The notes below the pieces were generated by a model that did not search any database, was not told where the DNA came from, and was given only the letters and a program-made list of their open reading frames with translations. The position numbers and the translations under genes are program-made. From an uncultured Granulosicoccaceae bacterium (GTDB taxonomy: Bacteria; Pseudomonadota; Gammaproteobacteria; Granulosicoccales; Granulosicoccaceae), in the NCBI GenBank assembly GCA_937928685.1, contig CALGJU010000232.1, positions 1 to 38,593 of the forward strand: a stretch of 38,593 nt of DNA, read 5' to 3'. This document shows, one piece after another, positions 1 through 8,230 of this stretch. Position 1 is the stretch's first letter, and each line of letters starts with the position of its first letter.

Positions 1-102
1 AAGATCGTCGTATTGGTCTTTACGCAAGGCCCACATAAAGGCTGCAAGGCCGATAAGGCCAAGGCACAGTGATATGGGTATTAGAAAAAGAAATTCACGC
101 AT
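1..102 (-). CDS. ccoS: CcoS, cbb3 oxidase maturation protein (partial, cut by window edge)
   Basis: Only the first 34 residues are present; the gene runs off the left edge. The visible part starts MREFLFLIPISLCLGL, has one membrane helix, then WALRKDQYDD, which matches the CcoS pattern of a helix followed by W-x-x-(R/K)-x-x-Q-(F/Y)-D-D. The start ATG overlaps the ccoI stop by 8 nt, so the two are translationally coupled. CcoS is a small inner-membrane protein needed to insert cofactors (heme b and copper) into cbb3 cytochrome oxidase. In Pseudomonas-type genomes the genes after ccoS often include hemN and anr/fnr, so the regulator reading the operators in this window may lie just outside it; that is inference. 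Confidence 0.85.
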   Translation of the reverse strand, partial: MREFLFLIPISLCLGLIGLAAFMWALRKDQYDDL

Positions 103-2497
103 AGTGACCAACCTTGCCTGTTGCAGCTTTACCCGTAGCCATGGCGGCCGGTGTGAGTGTCTTTGATGAATTCTGGTGTTTTGTATTATTGCTTGCAGAT
201 CGCCATGTGTTAAGACGCAATGCATTGGCCATGACGATAATCGATGAGGCGGACATTGCCAGTGCTGCGACCAGTGGTGTCACCCAACCGCCGATGGCAA
301 GCGGGAGTGCCAATGCATTGTAGAGCAGGGCAATGGCAAGATTTTGTCTGATAGACCGATTGGCCGTGTGCGCTAAACTGAGCGCTTGCTCTACCGCCAC
401 CAGGTTGTTTCTGGTAAATACCAGATCGGCCGAGTTTCTACCCACTTCACTGGCGCTACCTGGTGCCATAGATACATGCGCCGCAGCAAGCGCTGGTGCA
501 TCGTTGAGCCCGTCACCAATCATCATCACCTTATGTCCTGAGGATGCAAGTTCATCTAGATAAGCGACTTTTTCTGCGGGCAAAAGCTCGGCTTTAAAGT
601 GACTAATTGCAAGTTCTGCTACACATGATTCAACCGCATGGGCAGTATCCCCTGAAAGGCAGTGAACGCTAATTCCTTTTGCGCGCAGTGCATTGATAGT
701 TGATGCTGCTTCATCTCGCGGTGAATCTTCGAATAAAAACGTTGCGATTACCTCCCCATTGCGTGTGAGCATTGTTTCTGAGGCTGCTGTTCCTGTTTGA
801 GCAGTGCCGTTATTGTTTGAGTGCGCTATCGATTCATCTATCGATTCATGCAGGGGTTCATGCAACGATTCTGTGGCCCAGGAAGTACGACCGAGTCGGT
901 ACCTGCCATTGTCTATGATCAACTCCAGGCCGAAGCCGGGATATTCGATTGCCGAAGACGGATTTTCCGGCAAGTCTGTATCTATTCGATGGTGAAAAGC
1001 GTTGAGTAGTGCTTGCGAGTAGGGATGTTCTGAAACACAAGCCATTGACGCGGCCATATTAAACGCCTCCGGTTTGATAGTATCAGCGTTAATTAGTTGT
1101 GGTTTACCGTTGGTTAGCGTGCCGGTTTTGTCAAATACAATGGTATCAATCTGTGTCAGTCGCTCAAGTGCAGCACCGTCTTTAACCACTATACCTGCTT
1201 CAAACAAACGCCTGGCTATCACCACCTGAACCATGGGTACCGCAAGGCCCAGGGCACAGGGACAAGTGATAATGAGAACCGCTATAGCGATGGTGACAGA
1301 ATGATGTAAGTCGTTGGTCAGGTAGTACCACGCCAGACAGCTCAATAACGCTGTAAGGTGAACCACAGGGGCGTACCAGGCACTGATTTTATCAGCCAGT
1401 CTTCTGCCTCTGGAGCGGGTGTTTTCTATGTTTTGTATCAGTGCGATCATCTGTGACAGATAAGAATCTTTCACAGCTGCTGTGGATATTGCGTATAGAT
1501 CGGCAGTCAGGTTGCGTGAACCAGCCAGTAGCTTGTCTCCAGCGCCTACGCTGCGCGGCAGGCTTTCACCAGTGACTAAAGCGCAATCAACATCTGATGA
1601 GCCGCGCTCCACAAGACAGTCGACTGCCACGAAGTCACCCGCTGCTATTCGAAGCTTATCTCCAACAGAGACTTCAGACAAAGCGCAATATTTAACACTT
1701 TTATCGTCCTGGACTATCCATGCTCCCAGGGGTTGTAGTTTGGCGAGACCGCCTACGGCATTGCGTGCCCTTTCTCGCATCAGGTGATCGAGCGTGCGCC
1801 CAATCAGTAAAAAAAACACCAGCATCACAGGTGCTTCAAAATAGACAGCCTCTGTTGACTGACGTACGAATGTGTCATAACAACTTAAGCTCAGGGTCAA
1901 CAATATACCAATGGATATCGGTACATCCATATTGGTTGTCCGGTGTCGAAGCGCGCGCCACGCAGAGAGAAAAAACACCTGTCCCGAATAGGCAACCGAT
2001 GGCAGTGCGATCAATGCCGACAGCACATGAAATAAATGTTTAGTTTGTTGCTCTGCGCCGGACCACACAGACACAGAGAGCAACATGATATTACCTGAGG
2101 CAAATGCAGCAACGGCAAGGGCGCGCATCAGGTAGGGGGTGGTGTGATCTTGATTGGCCTGCGTGTTATCAACCATCACCTGTGGAGAGTAGCCGAGTGA
2201 GCGTAGTTTACGCAAAACAAGAGGTGGGGCCTCTTGACTGTTCCAATCAACTGTCACCTGTTTGCTGGTGAGATTGACTCGTACTTTTGTAACGTTTTTA
2301 AGGCTACCAATCTCTTTTTCAATTTGATTAATGCAACCACCACATCGGATGTCAGGCACACTCAACTCACACTGGCGCTGATGTTTATCGAGTGTACGAC
2401 TGGCGAGTAAAAACTCCTGCTCAGCATTTTCAGTGTTCAAGCCCTGATCGGGCAACACATGTACTGCTTCAGCGCCTGATGGCTTAATCCGTTGCAT
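95..2497 (-). CDS. ccoI: CcoI/FixI-type copper-translocating P-type ATPase
   Basis: P1B-type ATPase of the inner membrane that supplies copper for cbb3 oxidase assembly. An N-terminal heavy-metal-associated domain carries CGGC. It is followed by membrane helices, the CPC metal site (ITCPCALGLAVP), the phosphorylation motif DKTGTLT, the nucleotide-domain HP motif (SEHPYS) and the hinge GDGLNDAPAL. The track start at 2668 reads through the upstream DUF2189 gene; the ATG at 2497 leaves an 8-nt gap after that gene and gives 800 aa. The extra N-terminal Cys-rich CxxC/PGC region found in Pseudomonas CcoI is absent. A low-complexity insert rich in ES, H and N lies in the nucleotide-binding domain and is encoded partly by a 12-bp tandem duplication. 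Position between cco structural genes and ccoS supports CcoI over a general CopA. Confidence 0.9.
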   Translation of the reverse strand: MQRIKPSGAEAVHVLPDQGLNTENAEQEFLLASRTLDKHQRQCELSVPDIRCGGCINQIEKEIGSLKNVTKVRVNLTSKQVTVDWNSQEAPPLVLRKLRSLGYSPQVMVDNTQANQDHTTPYLMRALAVAAFASGNIMLLSVSVWSGAEQQTKHLFHVLSALIALPSVAYSGQVFFLSAWRALRHRTTNMDVPISIGILLTLSLSCYDTFVRQSTEAVYFEAPVMLVFFLLIGRTLDHLMRERARNAVGGLAKLQPLGAWIVQDDKSVKYCALSEVSVGDKLRIAAGDFVAVDCLVERGSSDVDCALVTGESLPRSVGAGDKLLAGSRNLTADLYAISTAAVKDSYLSQMIALIQNIENTRSRGRRLADKISAWYAPVVHLTALLSCLAWYYLTNDLHHSVTIAIAVLIITCPCALGLAVPMVQVVIARRLFEAGIVVKDGAALERLTQIDTIVFDKTGTLTNGKPQLINADTIKPEAFNMAASMACVSEHPYSQALLNAFHHRIDTDLPENPSSAIEYPGFGLELIIDNGRYRLGRTSWATESLHEPLHESIDESIAHSNNNGTAQTGTAASETMLTRNGEVIATFLFEDSPRDEAASTINALRAKGISVHCLSGDTAHAVESCVAELAISHFKAELLPAEKVAYLDELASSGHKVMMIGDGLNDAPALAAAHVSMAPGSASEVGRNSADLVFTRNNLVAVEQALSLAHTANRSIRQNLAIALLYNALALPLAIGGWVTPLVAALAMSASSIIVMANALRLNTWRSASNNTKHQNSSKTLTPAAMATGKAATGKVGHYA
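826..849. repeat. 12-bp perfect tandem duplication inside ccoI
   Basis: The unit CTATCGATTCAT occurs twice head to tail. It is in frame (12 nt) and on the minus strand encodes part of the repetitive stretch LHEPLHESIDESI in the ATPase nucleotide-binding domain. It looks like a slippage expansion. Confidence 0.85.
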
Positions 2498-2505
2498 TGC
2501 AATCC

Positions 2506-3333
2506 TTAATCCGGTATTGCCGGCCCGACAACCGGCGTGCCGGGTTCTTTGCGTATCGCCACATACGCATGCCATGTCGCATGACCTAACACCGGATAGA
2601 CAATGATCATTGCGATAAAGCCGGTGATCACTGTTAAGCCGAACAGGGTCATGACGATAAAGCCCCACATCAACATGACCGGTAAGTTATGCCACACTAA
2701 AACGATGCTGGCCCCCATCGCTGAGAATGCATCGGATTTTTCATTGAGCAGTATGGGAAACGAAAACGCACTGACCGCAAAGCCAAAAGCCGCGAACAGG
2801 CCGCCAACTATCGTGCCCACTAGCAATAGAAGCCAGCCGTCTGTGGTGGCCAGTAAGGTACCAGCCACTTGTTCCAGTCCCGGGAAAGGTCGCATACCGT
2901 AAAACAGTGCATAAAGAAGTACCGCCGTTCTCATCCACATCAGCACCAGCAGGCTCAGTAGAACCCCGACAAACAATACTTGTCCTTTGGATCTGGCTTT
3001 AACAAAAAGCATGTCATAGAAAGACACTGTTTCACCGGATGTAATGCGGCGGCTTTTCTCGTACAAACCGATAGCCAGTGCGGGGCCGATCACAGTAAAT
3101 GCTGACAGCGCCGGAAACATGATGTAGTCCATCTTCAATAGATAGAGCGAACTGACAATGGCGACAGACAGCACAAACACCAACAAACCGTACAGCAAAC
3201 TGGCAACAGGGTTCACTGAGGTGAAATCGCGCCATCCGGCATGTAACCACTGAAAGGCAGTATCAGGAGGCAGGTTATGGTTGAGTTTGAATTGCCGTGG
3301 TATGGCAGGTACTGGCTTGGGAATTGTTGACAT
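2506..3333 (-). CDS. DUF2189 family integral membrane protein
   Basis: A 275-aa protein with about six predicted membrane helices. It has the DUF2189 layout: a short N-terminal cytoplasmic part with a LHAGWRDF-type motif followed by VNPVASLLYGLLVFVLS, then paired hydrophobic segments. The molecular function of the family is unknown to me. It lies between the FixH-like gene and ccoI, inside an operon otherwise devoted to cbb3 oxidase and its assembly, which suggests a role at that oxidase or its membrane environment (inference). The ATG at 3333 follows the FixH-like stop by 32 nt, and ccoI begins 8 nt after its own stop. Confidence 0.8.
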   Translation of the reverse strand: MSTIPKPVPAIPRQFKLNHNLPPDTAFQWLHAGWRDFTSVNPVASLLYGLLVFVLSVAIVSSLYLLKMDYIMFPALSAFTVIGPALAIGLYEKSRRITSGETVSFYDMLFVKARSKGQVLFVGVLLSLLVLMWMRTAVLLYALFYGMRPFPGLEQVAGTLLATTDGWLLLLVGTIVGGLFAAFGFAVSAFSFPILLNEKSDAFSAMGASIVLVWHNLPVMLMWGFIVMTLFGLTVITGFIAMIIVYPVLGHATWHAYVAIRKEPGTPVVGPAIPD

Positions 3334-3365
3334 AGCAGAGTCCTGTCAGTCGCTTTTGAAAAGGA

Positions 3366-3593
3366 TTAGCATGATGATTTTGCAGCGATGTGATTACCTG
3401 TGTCGTTCGCGCTTCCCTTTACATGGGGAACGCAACCAGGTTGGGTGTCGAATGCAATGTAAACCATTTTAATACTGGCATAGGCGAAGATAATCAACGC
3501 TATTGAGGCACCCGAGACTATCCATTTTTTACTGTATAGGCTTTTTGTTAAGGTGCTGTTTGCCGATTGTTTCTCTCCTGATGGGACACTCAT
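3366..3593 (-). CDS. Short FixH/CcoH-like single-pass membrane protein
   Basis: A 75-aa protein with one membrane helix (about residues 24-46), then MVYIAFDTQPGCVPH and a short hydrophilic tail. FixH/CcoH proteins stabilise cbb3 oxidase subunits. They have one N-terminal helix followed by M-x-Y-x-A...PG-L-V and a periplasmic domain of roughly 100 residues. Here the helix and the MVY-x-A / PG-x-V pattern are recognisable but the periplasmic domain is missing. The start overlaps the ccoP stop by 4 nt (ATGA), as is usual for ccoH-type genes after ccoP. I treat the family link as likely on position and weak on sequence; it could be an unrelated small oxidase-associated protein. Confidence 0.5.
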   Translation of the reverse strand: MSVPSGEKQSANSTLTKSLYSKKWIVSGASIALIIFAYASIKMVYIAFDTQPGCVPHVKGSANDTGNHIAAKSSC

Positions 3594-4489
3594 GGGTTAT
3601 CTCCGACTCCATTCAGTGACAGCACATAGAACGTTAATATTTTACGTTCGCTTAGTGACAGCCTGCTTTCCCACGCCGGCATATGTCCACTGCGGCCGTC
3701 TGTCAGTGTGGCTGTTAATGCAACTGAGTCGCCACCGTAAATCCAATAATCATCGGTCAGATTCGGCGCACCTACCTCAATGTTGCCACTACCGTCTTGT
3801 GCATGACAGCCGGCGCAGTACATAGAATAGGCTGCTTGCCCGGCATTGATATTTTCAGCGGTCGTTGTTGTTTCCGTTGTTGAGCTAGTTTCCGTTGTCG
3901 AGATAGACTGAATATACAAGACAAGACTATCTATCGTTTCAGCACTGAGTACCCCGGACGAGCCGAATGCAGGCATCAATGCTATACGTGTATCGGGATG
4001 GGCACTGTTAATGCCGACCGCCAGCGTCTCTAAAATAGCATTCGGATCTGCACCCCATAGCCAGCTTGTGTCGTTGAGTTTAGGAAAGTACTTGCCGCCA
4101 TCGCCGTTGTTGCCATGGCACATAGCGCAGTTGTCTTCAAATAGAGCCGGGCCGCTTTCACGAACTATGGCCATGAGTTGCGGATTGTCGCGAATAGCAT
4201 CAAAGTCAAGTTGTTCGATCGGGTCTGTCCAACGAGTTTGATTATTATCGCTTTCTATCATTTGCTGCGCGAGGTGCTTTCGTTGATCAAAGCCAAGGGT
4301 GCCTTTTGTGAATGTGTCTCCCAAAGGCCAGGCTGGCATCAAAACCCAGTAACCGATAGCAAACAAAAAAGCAGCTGATAAGCAAGCGATCAGTATTTTT
4401 GGTACCGGGGTGTTGAGTTCTTTAATGCCATTCCATTCGTGGCCCGTTGTCATGTGGCCGGAATATTTGTCTCTCTCACTTACTGACAT
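3590..4489 (-). CDS. ccoP: cbb3 cytochrome oxidase subunit III (diheme cytochrome c CcoP)
   Basis: A 299-aa membrane-anchored periplasmic diheme cytochrome that passes electrons to CcoO and CcoN. Near the N-terminus it has the family segment NTPVPK, a membrane helix with GYWVLMPAWPLGD and TKGTLG. Two heme c sites follow: CAMCH and CAGCH. Methionines in MPAF and MPAW are the likely distal ligands. Between the heme domains lies a low-complexity Ser/Thr/Glu linker (TTETSSTTETTTT). The start overlaps the end of ccoQ and the stop overlaps the next gene by ATGA, so the operon is tightly coupled. Confidence 0.95.
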   Translation of the reverse strand: MSVSERDKYSGHMTTGHEWNGIKELNTPVPKILIACLSAAFLFAIGYWVLMPAWPLGDTFTKGTLGFDQRKHLAQQMIESDNNQTRWTDPIEQLDFDAIRDNPQLMAIVRESGPALFEDNCAMCHGNNGDGGKYFPKLNDTSWLWGADPNAILETLAVGINSAHPDTRIALMPAFGSSGVLSAETIDSLVLYIQSISTTETSSTTETTTTAENINAGQAAYSMYCAGCHAQDGSGNIEVGAPNLTDDYWIYGGDSVALTATLTDGRSGHMPAWESRLSLSERKILTFYVLSLNGVGDNP

Positions 4490-4650
4490 GGATGATCCTC
4501 ATCGGTCAGAATACTGGTAGCCGCATCATCAAATTTCTCCTTATTGCCAGGCCAGTAGACGTAGACAATGACAGCGATAGAAAACAATATAAAATAGAAT
4601 AGCCCGCCGGCTTTAGCTATGAGCACCAAGGTGTTATGTAGTGAATCCAT
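4480..4650 (-). CDS. ccoQ: cbb3 oxidase small subunit CcoQ (not in the ORF track)
   Basis: A 56-aa ORF below the track cutoff. Translation begins MDSLHNTLVLIAKAGG, has one membrane helix (GGLFYFILFSIAVIVYVYW), then the typical CcoQ end YWPGNKEKFDDAA. The start is 1 nt after the ccoO stop and the end overlaps the ccoP start by 10 nt. CcoQ stabilises the cbb3 complex and the CcoP association. Confidence 0.9.
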   Translation of the reverse strand: MDSLHNTLVLIAKAGGLFYFILFSIAVIVYVYWPGNKEKFDDAATSILTDEDHPCQ

Positions 4651-4651
4651 G

Positions 4652-5419
4652 CTAGCTACCCTCTGCTTTTATCGTGTTGTCGTTAGTATCTGTTTGCACA
4701 GATTGCTCACTGTGAGCAATTTCTGTTAATCGACCTAGTATTTGCAGGTAGGCTACCACTGCATCCATTTCTGTTACCCGTTGCGAATCACCATCAAACA
4801 CCCGCACCGAAGTTGCCGGGCCGTAGCGTGCGATCAAACCAGCTACATCATCTGAAGAAGGAGTGGCCTGGGCGACGGCATCCCGGTTCGCGAGGTTGAT
4901 CATAGAGTCTTCATAAGGCACTCCAACCCGACTCATGGCCTTCAGGTTGCCTCGTAGGTCTGTGGTGTTGAGTTCATTTTCCAGTAACCAGCTGTAGGCA
5001 GGCATGATTGATTGCGGTACCACATCACGCGGATTGACAAGATGGCGCGTGTGCCACAGATCAGAGTACTTTTCACCGATACGCGCAAGGTCAGGCCCTG
5101 TTCGTTTAGAGCCCCACAACATCGGGTGATCGTATTGTGATTCAACTGCCCGCGAGTAGGGTCCATAACGATCGACCTCATCCTTAAGCGTTCGAATCAT
5201 TTGTGAGTGGCAAGCGTAGCAGCCCTCACGGATGTAAATGTTCCGCCCTGCGAGCTCCAGCGGTGTGTAGACCCGCATGTCAGGAGCGTGCTCCACGGTG
5301 TCATCGATGGTAAAAAGCGGCGCTATTTCAACCAGGCCGCCAATTGCCGAGACGGCGATGATACCCAGTGCCAGTACAATTGAGTTGCGTTCTATCTTAT
5401 TATGTAACGTGAAAATCAT
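4652..5419 (-). CDS. ccoO: cbb3 cytochrome oxidase subunit II (monoheme cytochrome c CcoO)
   Basis: A 255-aa membrane-anchored cytochrome c. An N-terminal helix is followed by IYIREGCYACHSQMIR, which holds the single CxxCH heme site. Further on are RTGPDLARIG and HLVNPRDVVPQSIMPAY; the methionine in SIMPAY is the expected axial ligand. The start overlaps the ccoN stop by ATGA. It is somewhat longer than the usual 200-240 residues, with a polar C-terminal tail. Confidence 0.95.
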   Translation of the reverse strand: MIFTLHNKIERNSIVLALGIIAVSAIGGLVEIAPLFTIDDTVEHAPDMRVYTPLELAGRNIYIREGCYACHSQMIRTLKDEVDRYGPYSRAVESQYDHPMLWGSKRTGPDLARIGEKYSDLWHTRHLVNPRDVVPQSIMPAYSWLLENELNTTDLRGNLKAMSRVGVPYEDSMINLANRDAVAQATPSSDDVAGLIARYGPATSVRVFDGDSQRVTEMDAVVAYLQILGRLTEIAHSEQSVQTDTNDNTIKAEGS

Positions 5420-7062
5420 GCTGTGGCTTCTCCGGTGGGAACAGACAATGGGCCAACAGATGCATCGTTAGTTACATTGCGTGCAAGTGGCACATGCCTG
5501 ACCGTCATAACAATGTTATAAAAAGCCAGCGCCGCCCCGACCAGAAAAAGGAACCCTCCGAATGCCCGTGCAACGTAATACGGGTGCATGGCAACGAACG
5601 ATTCAAGAAACGAATAAGTCAATGTTCCGCTTTCATTATAGGTGCGCCACATAATTCCCTGTGTTATTCCAGCATTCCACATTGCGATCAGATAAATGAT
5701 TGTGCCTGCGATAGCGAGCCAGAAGTGTACTTCTATTAATATCAGTGAATACATACGTTCGCGATGCCAGATCCAGGGTACCAGGCTATAAAACGTCCCA
5801 AACACAATAAACGCCACCCAACCCAATACGCCGGCATGCACATGGCCAATCGTCCAGTCGGTGTAATGAGACAGGGAGTTCACCGGGCGTATCGCCATGA
5901 ACGATCCCTCGAAGGTTGATATGCCATAGAATACCGCCGCGACCATCATGAATCGTAAGGTGGCGTCATCACGTACCCTGTGCCATGCACCGTTGAGGGT
6001 CATAAGCGCATTGCCCGCAGAGCCCCAGCTTGGCACTAACAACATGACTGAAAAGGTAACACCCAGTGTTTGCACCCATTGAGGAAGTGCGGTGTAGTGC
6101 AGGTGGTGTGATCCTGCCCACATATACATGAACGTAATACCCCAAAAACTGATGATAGACATTCGGTAGGAATAAATGGGTCGCTCAGCGCGTTTAGGCA
6201 GGTAGTAGTACAGCATGCCAAGAAACCCTGACGTCAGAAAGAACGCGACTGCATTGTGCCCGTACCACCATTGCGTCATCGCATCCTGTACTCCTGAAAA
6301 GAGGGAATAGCTCTTGGATCCCAGGAAGGATACCGGCACTGCGAGGTTGTTGATTATATGCAGCACGGCCACCACAAGAATGAAGGCCAGGTAGTACCAG
6401 TTGGCCACGTATATATGGGGCTCTTGACGACGCGCGAGCGTACGCAAATACAACACCAGATAAGTAACCCATACAATGACAAGCCAGATGTCTGCGTACC
6501 ATTCAGGTTCAGCGTATTCTTTAGATTGGGTAATGCCCAACAGGTAGCCGGTAGCGGCGACTAAACAAAATAAGTTAAAACCCAGTAGCACAAACCAGGG
6601 GCTAAGCTGATCGGGAAGACGGGTTCGACTGGTACGTTGCACCACGTGAAAGGAAGTTGCTATAAGTGCGTTGCCGCCAAAGCCGAAAATCACCCCCGAG
6701 GTATGGACTGGCCTTAAACGTCCGAGACTGGCCCACGCATAGTCAAAAGTGAGCTCCGGATAGGCAAGTAGCAGCGCCACCCAGACACCAACAAACATAC
6801 CGAGCATGGCCCAAATTAATGACAGATAAATACCCGCCTTAATCGGCGCATCATAATAGTAGGTCAGCTCCTCTGCTGTCGCTTCCGGTTGCGAACGAAT
6901 AGAAAACAGAGCGCCGAGCGTTACCAGAGCGGCCGTGACGATCACGGCGCCCTGAAGTTGAAAACCGATGTCGTGGCCGGCGAGTGCCATAATCAGACCG
7001 ACACCTAAAAGGAGTAAAGTGATGCGTGTAGCGAGTGTTCGCTCTGAAAAAGTCATTTGCAT
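5416..7062 (-). CDS. ccoN: cbb3 cytochrome oxidase catalytic subunit CcoN
   Basis: A 548-aa heme-copper oxidase subunit I of the C type, the proton-pumping O2-reducing core with very high O2 affinity. Heme and copper ligands are visible: RPVHTSGVIFGFGGN and SFHVV (low-spin heme side), WWYGHNAVAF (CuB histidine with the nearby tyrosine region YYYLP), GSHHLHY (two CuB histidines) and GHVHAG (heme ligands). There are about 12-14 helices, including an extra N-terminal hydrophobic pair before the core. The start could be ATG 7062 or the ATG two codons on. The promoter region upstream has an FNR-type site centred 82 bp before the start, with TATGCT 31 bp from the site centre. Confidence 0.97.
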   Translation of the reverse strand: MQMTFSERTLATRITLLLLGVGLIMALAGHDIGFQLQGAVIVTAALVTLGALFSIRSQPEATAEELTYYYDAPIKAGIYLSLIWAMLGMFVGVWVALLLAYPELTFDYAWASLGRLRPVHTSGVIFGFGGNALIATSFHVVQRTSRTRLPDQLSPWFVLLGFNLFCLVAATGYLLGITQSKEYAEPEWYADIWLVIVWVTYLVLYLRTLARRQEPHIYVANWYYLAFILVVAVLHIINNLAVPVSFLGSKSYSLFSGVQDAMTQWWYGHNAVAFFLTSGFLGMLYYYLPKRAERPIYSYRMSIISFWGITFMYMWAGSHHLHYTALPQWVQTLGVTFSVMLLVPSWGSAGNALMTLNGAWHRVRDDATLRFMMVAAVFYGISTFEGSFMAIRPVNSLSHYTDWTIGHVHAGVLGWVAFIVFGTFYSLVPWIWHRERMYSLILIEVHFWLAIAGTIIYLIAMWNAGITQGIMWRTYNESGTLTYSFLESFVAMHPYYVARAFGGFLFLVGAALAFYNIVMTVRHVPLARNVTNDASVGPLSVPTGEATA

Positions 7063-7136
7063 ATTATTACGGCCAATCTTAAGTTTCGTGCCACTTAGCT
7101 ACGGAGGGCAGCATAAGGCTTTCAGTGGAAATCAAT

Positions 7137-7150
7137 TTGACTTGAATCAA
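7137..7150. promoter_or_regulatory. FNR/Anr-type site for the cco operon
   Basis: TTGACTTGAATCAA matches TTGAT-N4-ATCAA at 9 of 10 positions. On the minus strand a -10-like TATGCT (7110-7115) is centred 31 bp downstream, the class II FNR geometry. It lies between divergent ccoN and usp. Confidence 0.8.
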
Positions 7151-7172
7151 CTGGTGGTTATTGATGCGTCAA

Positions 7173-7186
7173 TTGATTCTGATCAA
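7173..7186. promoter_or_regulatory. FNR/Anr-type site, perfect half-sites
   Basis: TTGATTCTGATCAA matches the consensus at all 10 positions. It is 98 bp (centre) before the usp start at 7278. No strong -10 hexamer sits at the ideal distance; TTTAAT (7201) and GTTAAT (7212) are nearby candidates. Confidence 0.8.
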
Positions 7187-7252
7187 GTTACCAGCGTGAG
7201 TTTAATGAGAAGTTAATTCAAGCACTAAAAAAACCGAATTTCAATTTAATTT

Positions 7253-7266
7253 GTGATTAAAATCAA
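7253..7266. promoter_or_regulatory. Possible third FNR-type site close to the usp start
   Basis: GTGATTAAAATCAA matches the consensus at 8 of 10 positions. It ends 11 nt before the usp ATG, a position that would suit repression or fine tuning rather than activation. Confidence 0.4.
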
Positions 7267-7277
7267 AGGTTAAGGCA

Positions 7278-7703
7278 ATGACTACATACAACAATATACT
7301 GATTCCGGTAGATTTCTCAGAAGCGAGTGCAATGGCTGTAAAAAGAGCGCTTGACAGCGAAATATCCACAGCTACCCAGATAACCTTAGCGCATATCGTC
7401 GACTACATGCCACCGGCCTACGTTAGGCCCGAAATACCAGAGATCTATGCCTCAGAAGATCTCATGAAACAGCGCGCACAGAAGCATCTTGATGAGTTTA
7501 TACAGCAAATCGGCCTCACAGGGTGCAAATCAATTATAGAGTTTGGGCGTGCCAAATCCCGTATATTAAAACTGCTTAGCGAGAACAACTTTGATCTGGT
7601 GATACTTGCCAAGCACAACCGCACTGGCGTTCAGAAGTTACTCGGGTCCGTGAGTAACGCCGTCGCAAACGAAGCGAAGTGTGATGTTTTGATTGTTCAT
7701 TGA
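7278..7703 (+). CDS. Universal stress protein, UspA family
   Basis: A 141-aa single Usp domain, starting NNILIPVDFSEAS and ending CDVLIVH. The usual ATP-binding G-2x-G-9x-G-S/T loop is only partly kept: AKHNRTG replaces the GTHGRTG-type start while LLGSVSN remains, so nucleotide binding is uncertain. The ATG at 7278 has AAGG just upstream. It is followed 49 nt later by a second Usp gene, probably co-transcribed. FNR-type sites upstream suggest induction at low oxygen, as known for Usp genes controlled by Anr in Pseudomonas. Confidence 0.9.
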   Translation: MTTYNNILIPVDFSEASAMAVKRALDSEISTATQITLAHIVDYMPPAYVRPEIPEIYASEDLMKQRAQKHLDEFIQQIGLTGCKSIIEFGRAKSRILKLLSENNFDLVILAKHNRTGVQKLLGSVSNAVANEAKCDVLIVH

Positions 7704-7752
7704 TAACCTATCAGAGTGTCCACTATATCAATCAAGAAGTCGGGAGAGCTGA

Positions 7753-8154
7753 GTGTTAAGTTACGAAAGAATTCTGGTACCTATTGATTTCACCGAAATA
7801 AGCACTGCAGCTCTTGCTAAGGCAGCACACCACTCCGAAGCCAGTGGCAGCAGACTTTACGTTGCTCACATTGCTGCGCCAACGCCTGTGTTGTCACAAG
7901 TGACACGTGATTCGGTACAACAGGAGATATTGCAGAAAATAGATCAGATGCTTGATGATGCAGAGGTCGGGTATAGCGAGAAAATCGTCGAATTCGGTGA
8001 TACTGTTCCGACCCTTTTAGATATTATTTTAAAACACAAAATTGATCTGGTGGTCATGGGTACTCACCATTTCAACTCAATGGATGAACATAATTCCGTC
8101 ACCAAAGCGATGGGAGAAAATATCGAGTGTGACATTCTGATTCTACATAAATAA
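7753..8154 (+). CDS. Universal stress protein, UspA family (second copy)
   Basis: A 133-aa single Usp domain, starting YERILVPIDFTEIS, with VVMGTHHF near the C-terminus. The start is GTG at 7753, with GGGAG at good spacing upstream. The glycine/serine ATP-binding loop is lost (GTHHFNSMDEHNSV), so this copy probably does not bind ATP in the canonical way. It forms a pair with the preceding Usp; such paired copies often differ in nucleotide binding and may heterodimerise (inference). Confidence 0.88.
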   Translation: MLSYERILVPIDFTEISTAALAKAAHHSEASGSRLYVAHIAAPTPVLSQVTRDSVQQEILQKIDQMLDDAEVGYSEKIVEFGDTVPTLLDIILKHKIDLVVMGTHHFNSMDEHNSVTKAMGENIECDILILHK

Positions 8155-8230
8155 GCTTATATGTCAGGTACCCGTTAAGCGAAAACCAATAGATTGGTAT
8201 CAATAACACACCTCAGGTTGCTAATTGATT

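Noticed and set aside
114-2043. Plus-strand ORFs opposite ccoI (for example 114-323, 1482-1787, 1720-2043)
   Set aside because: They are shadows of a clearly coding minus-strand P-type ATPase; their translations show no domain pattern.
2498-2668. Longer N-terminus of ccoI from the track
   Set aside because: The extra 57 residues overlap the DUF2189 coding region in another frame and look non-coding; ATG 2497 fits operon spacing.
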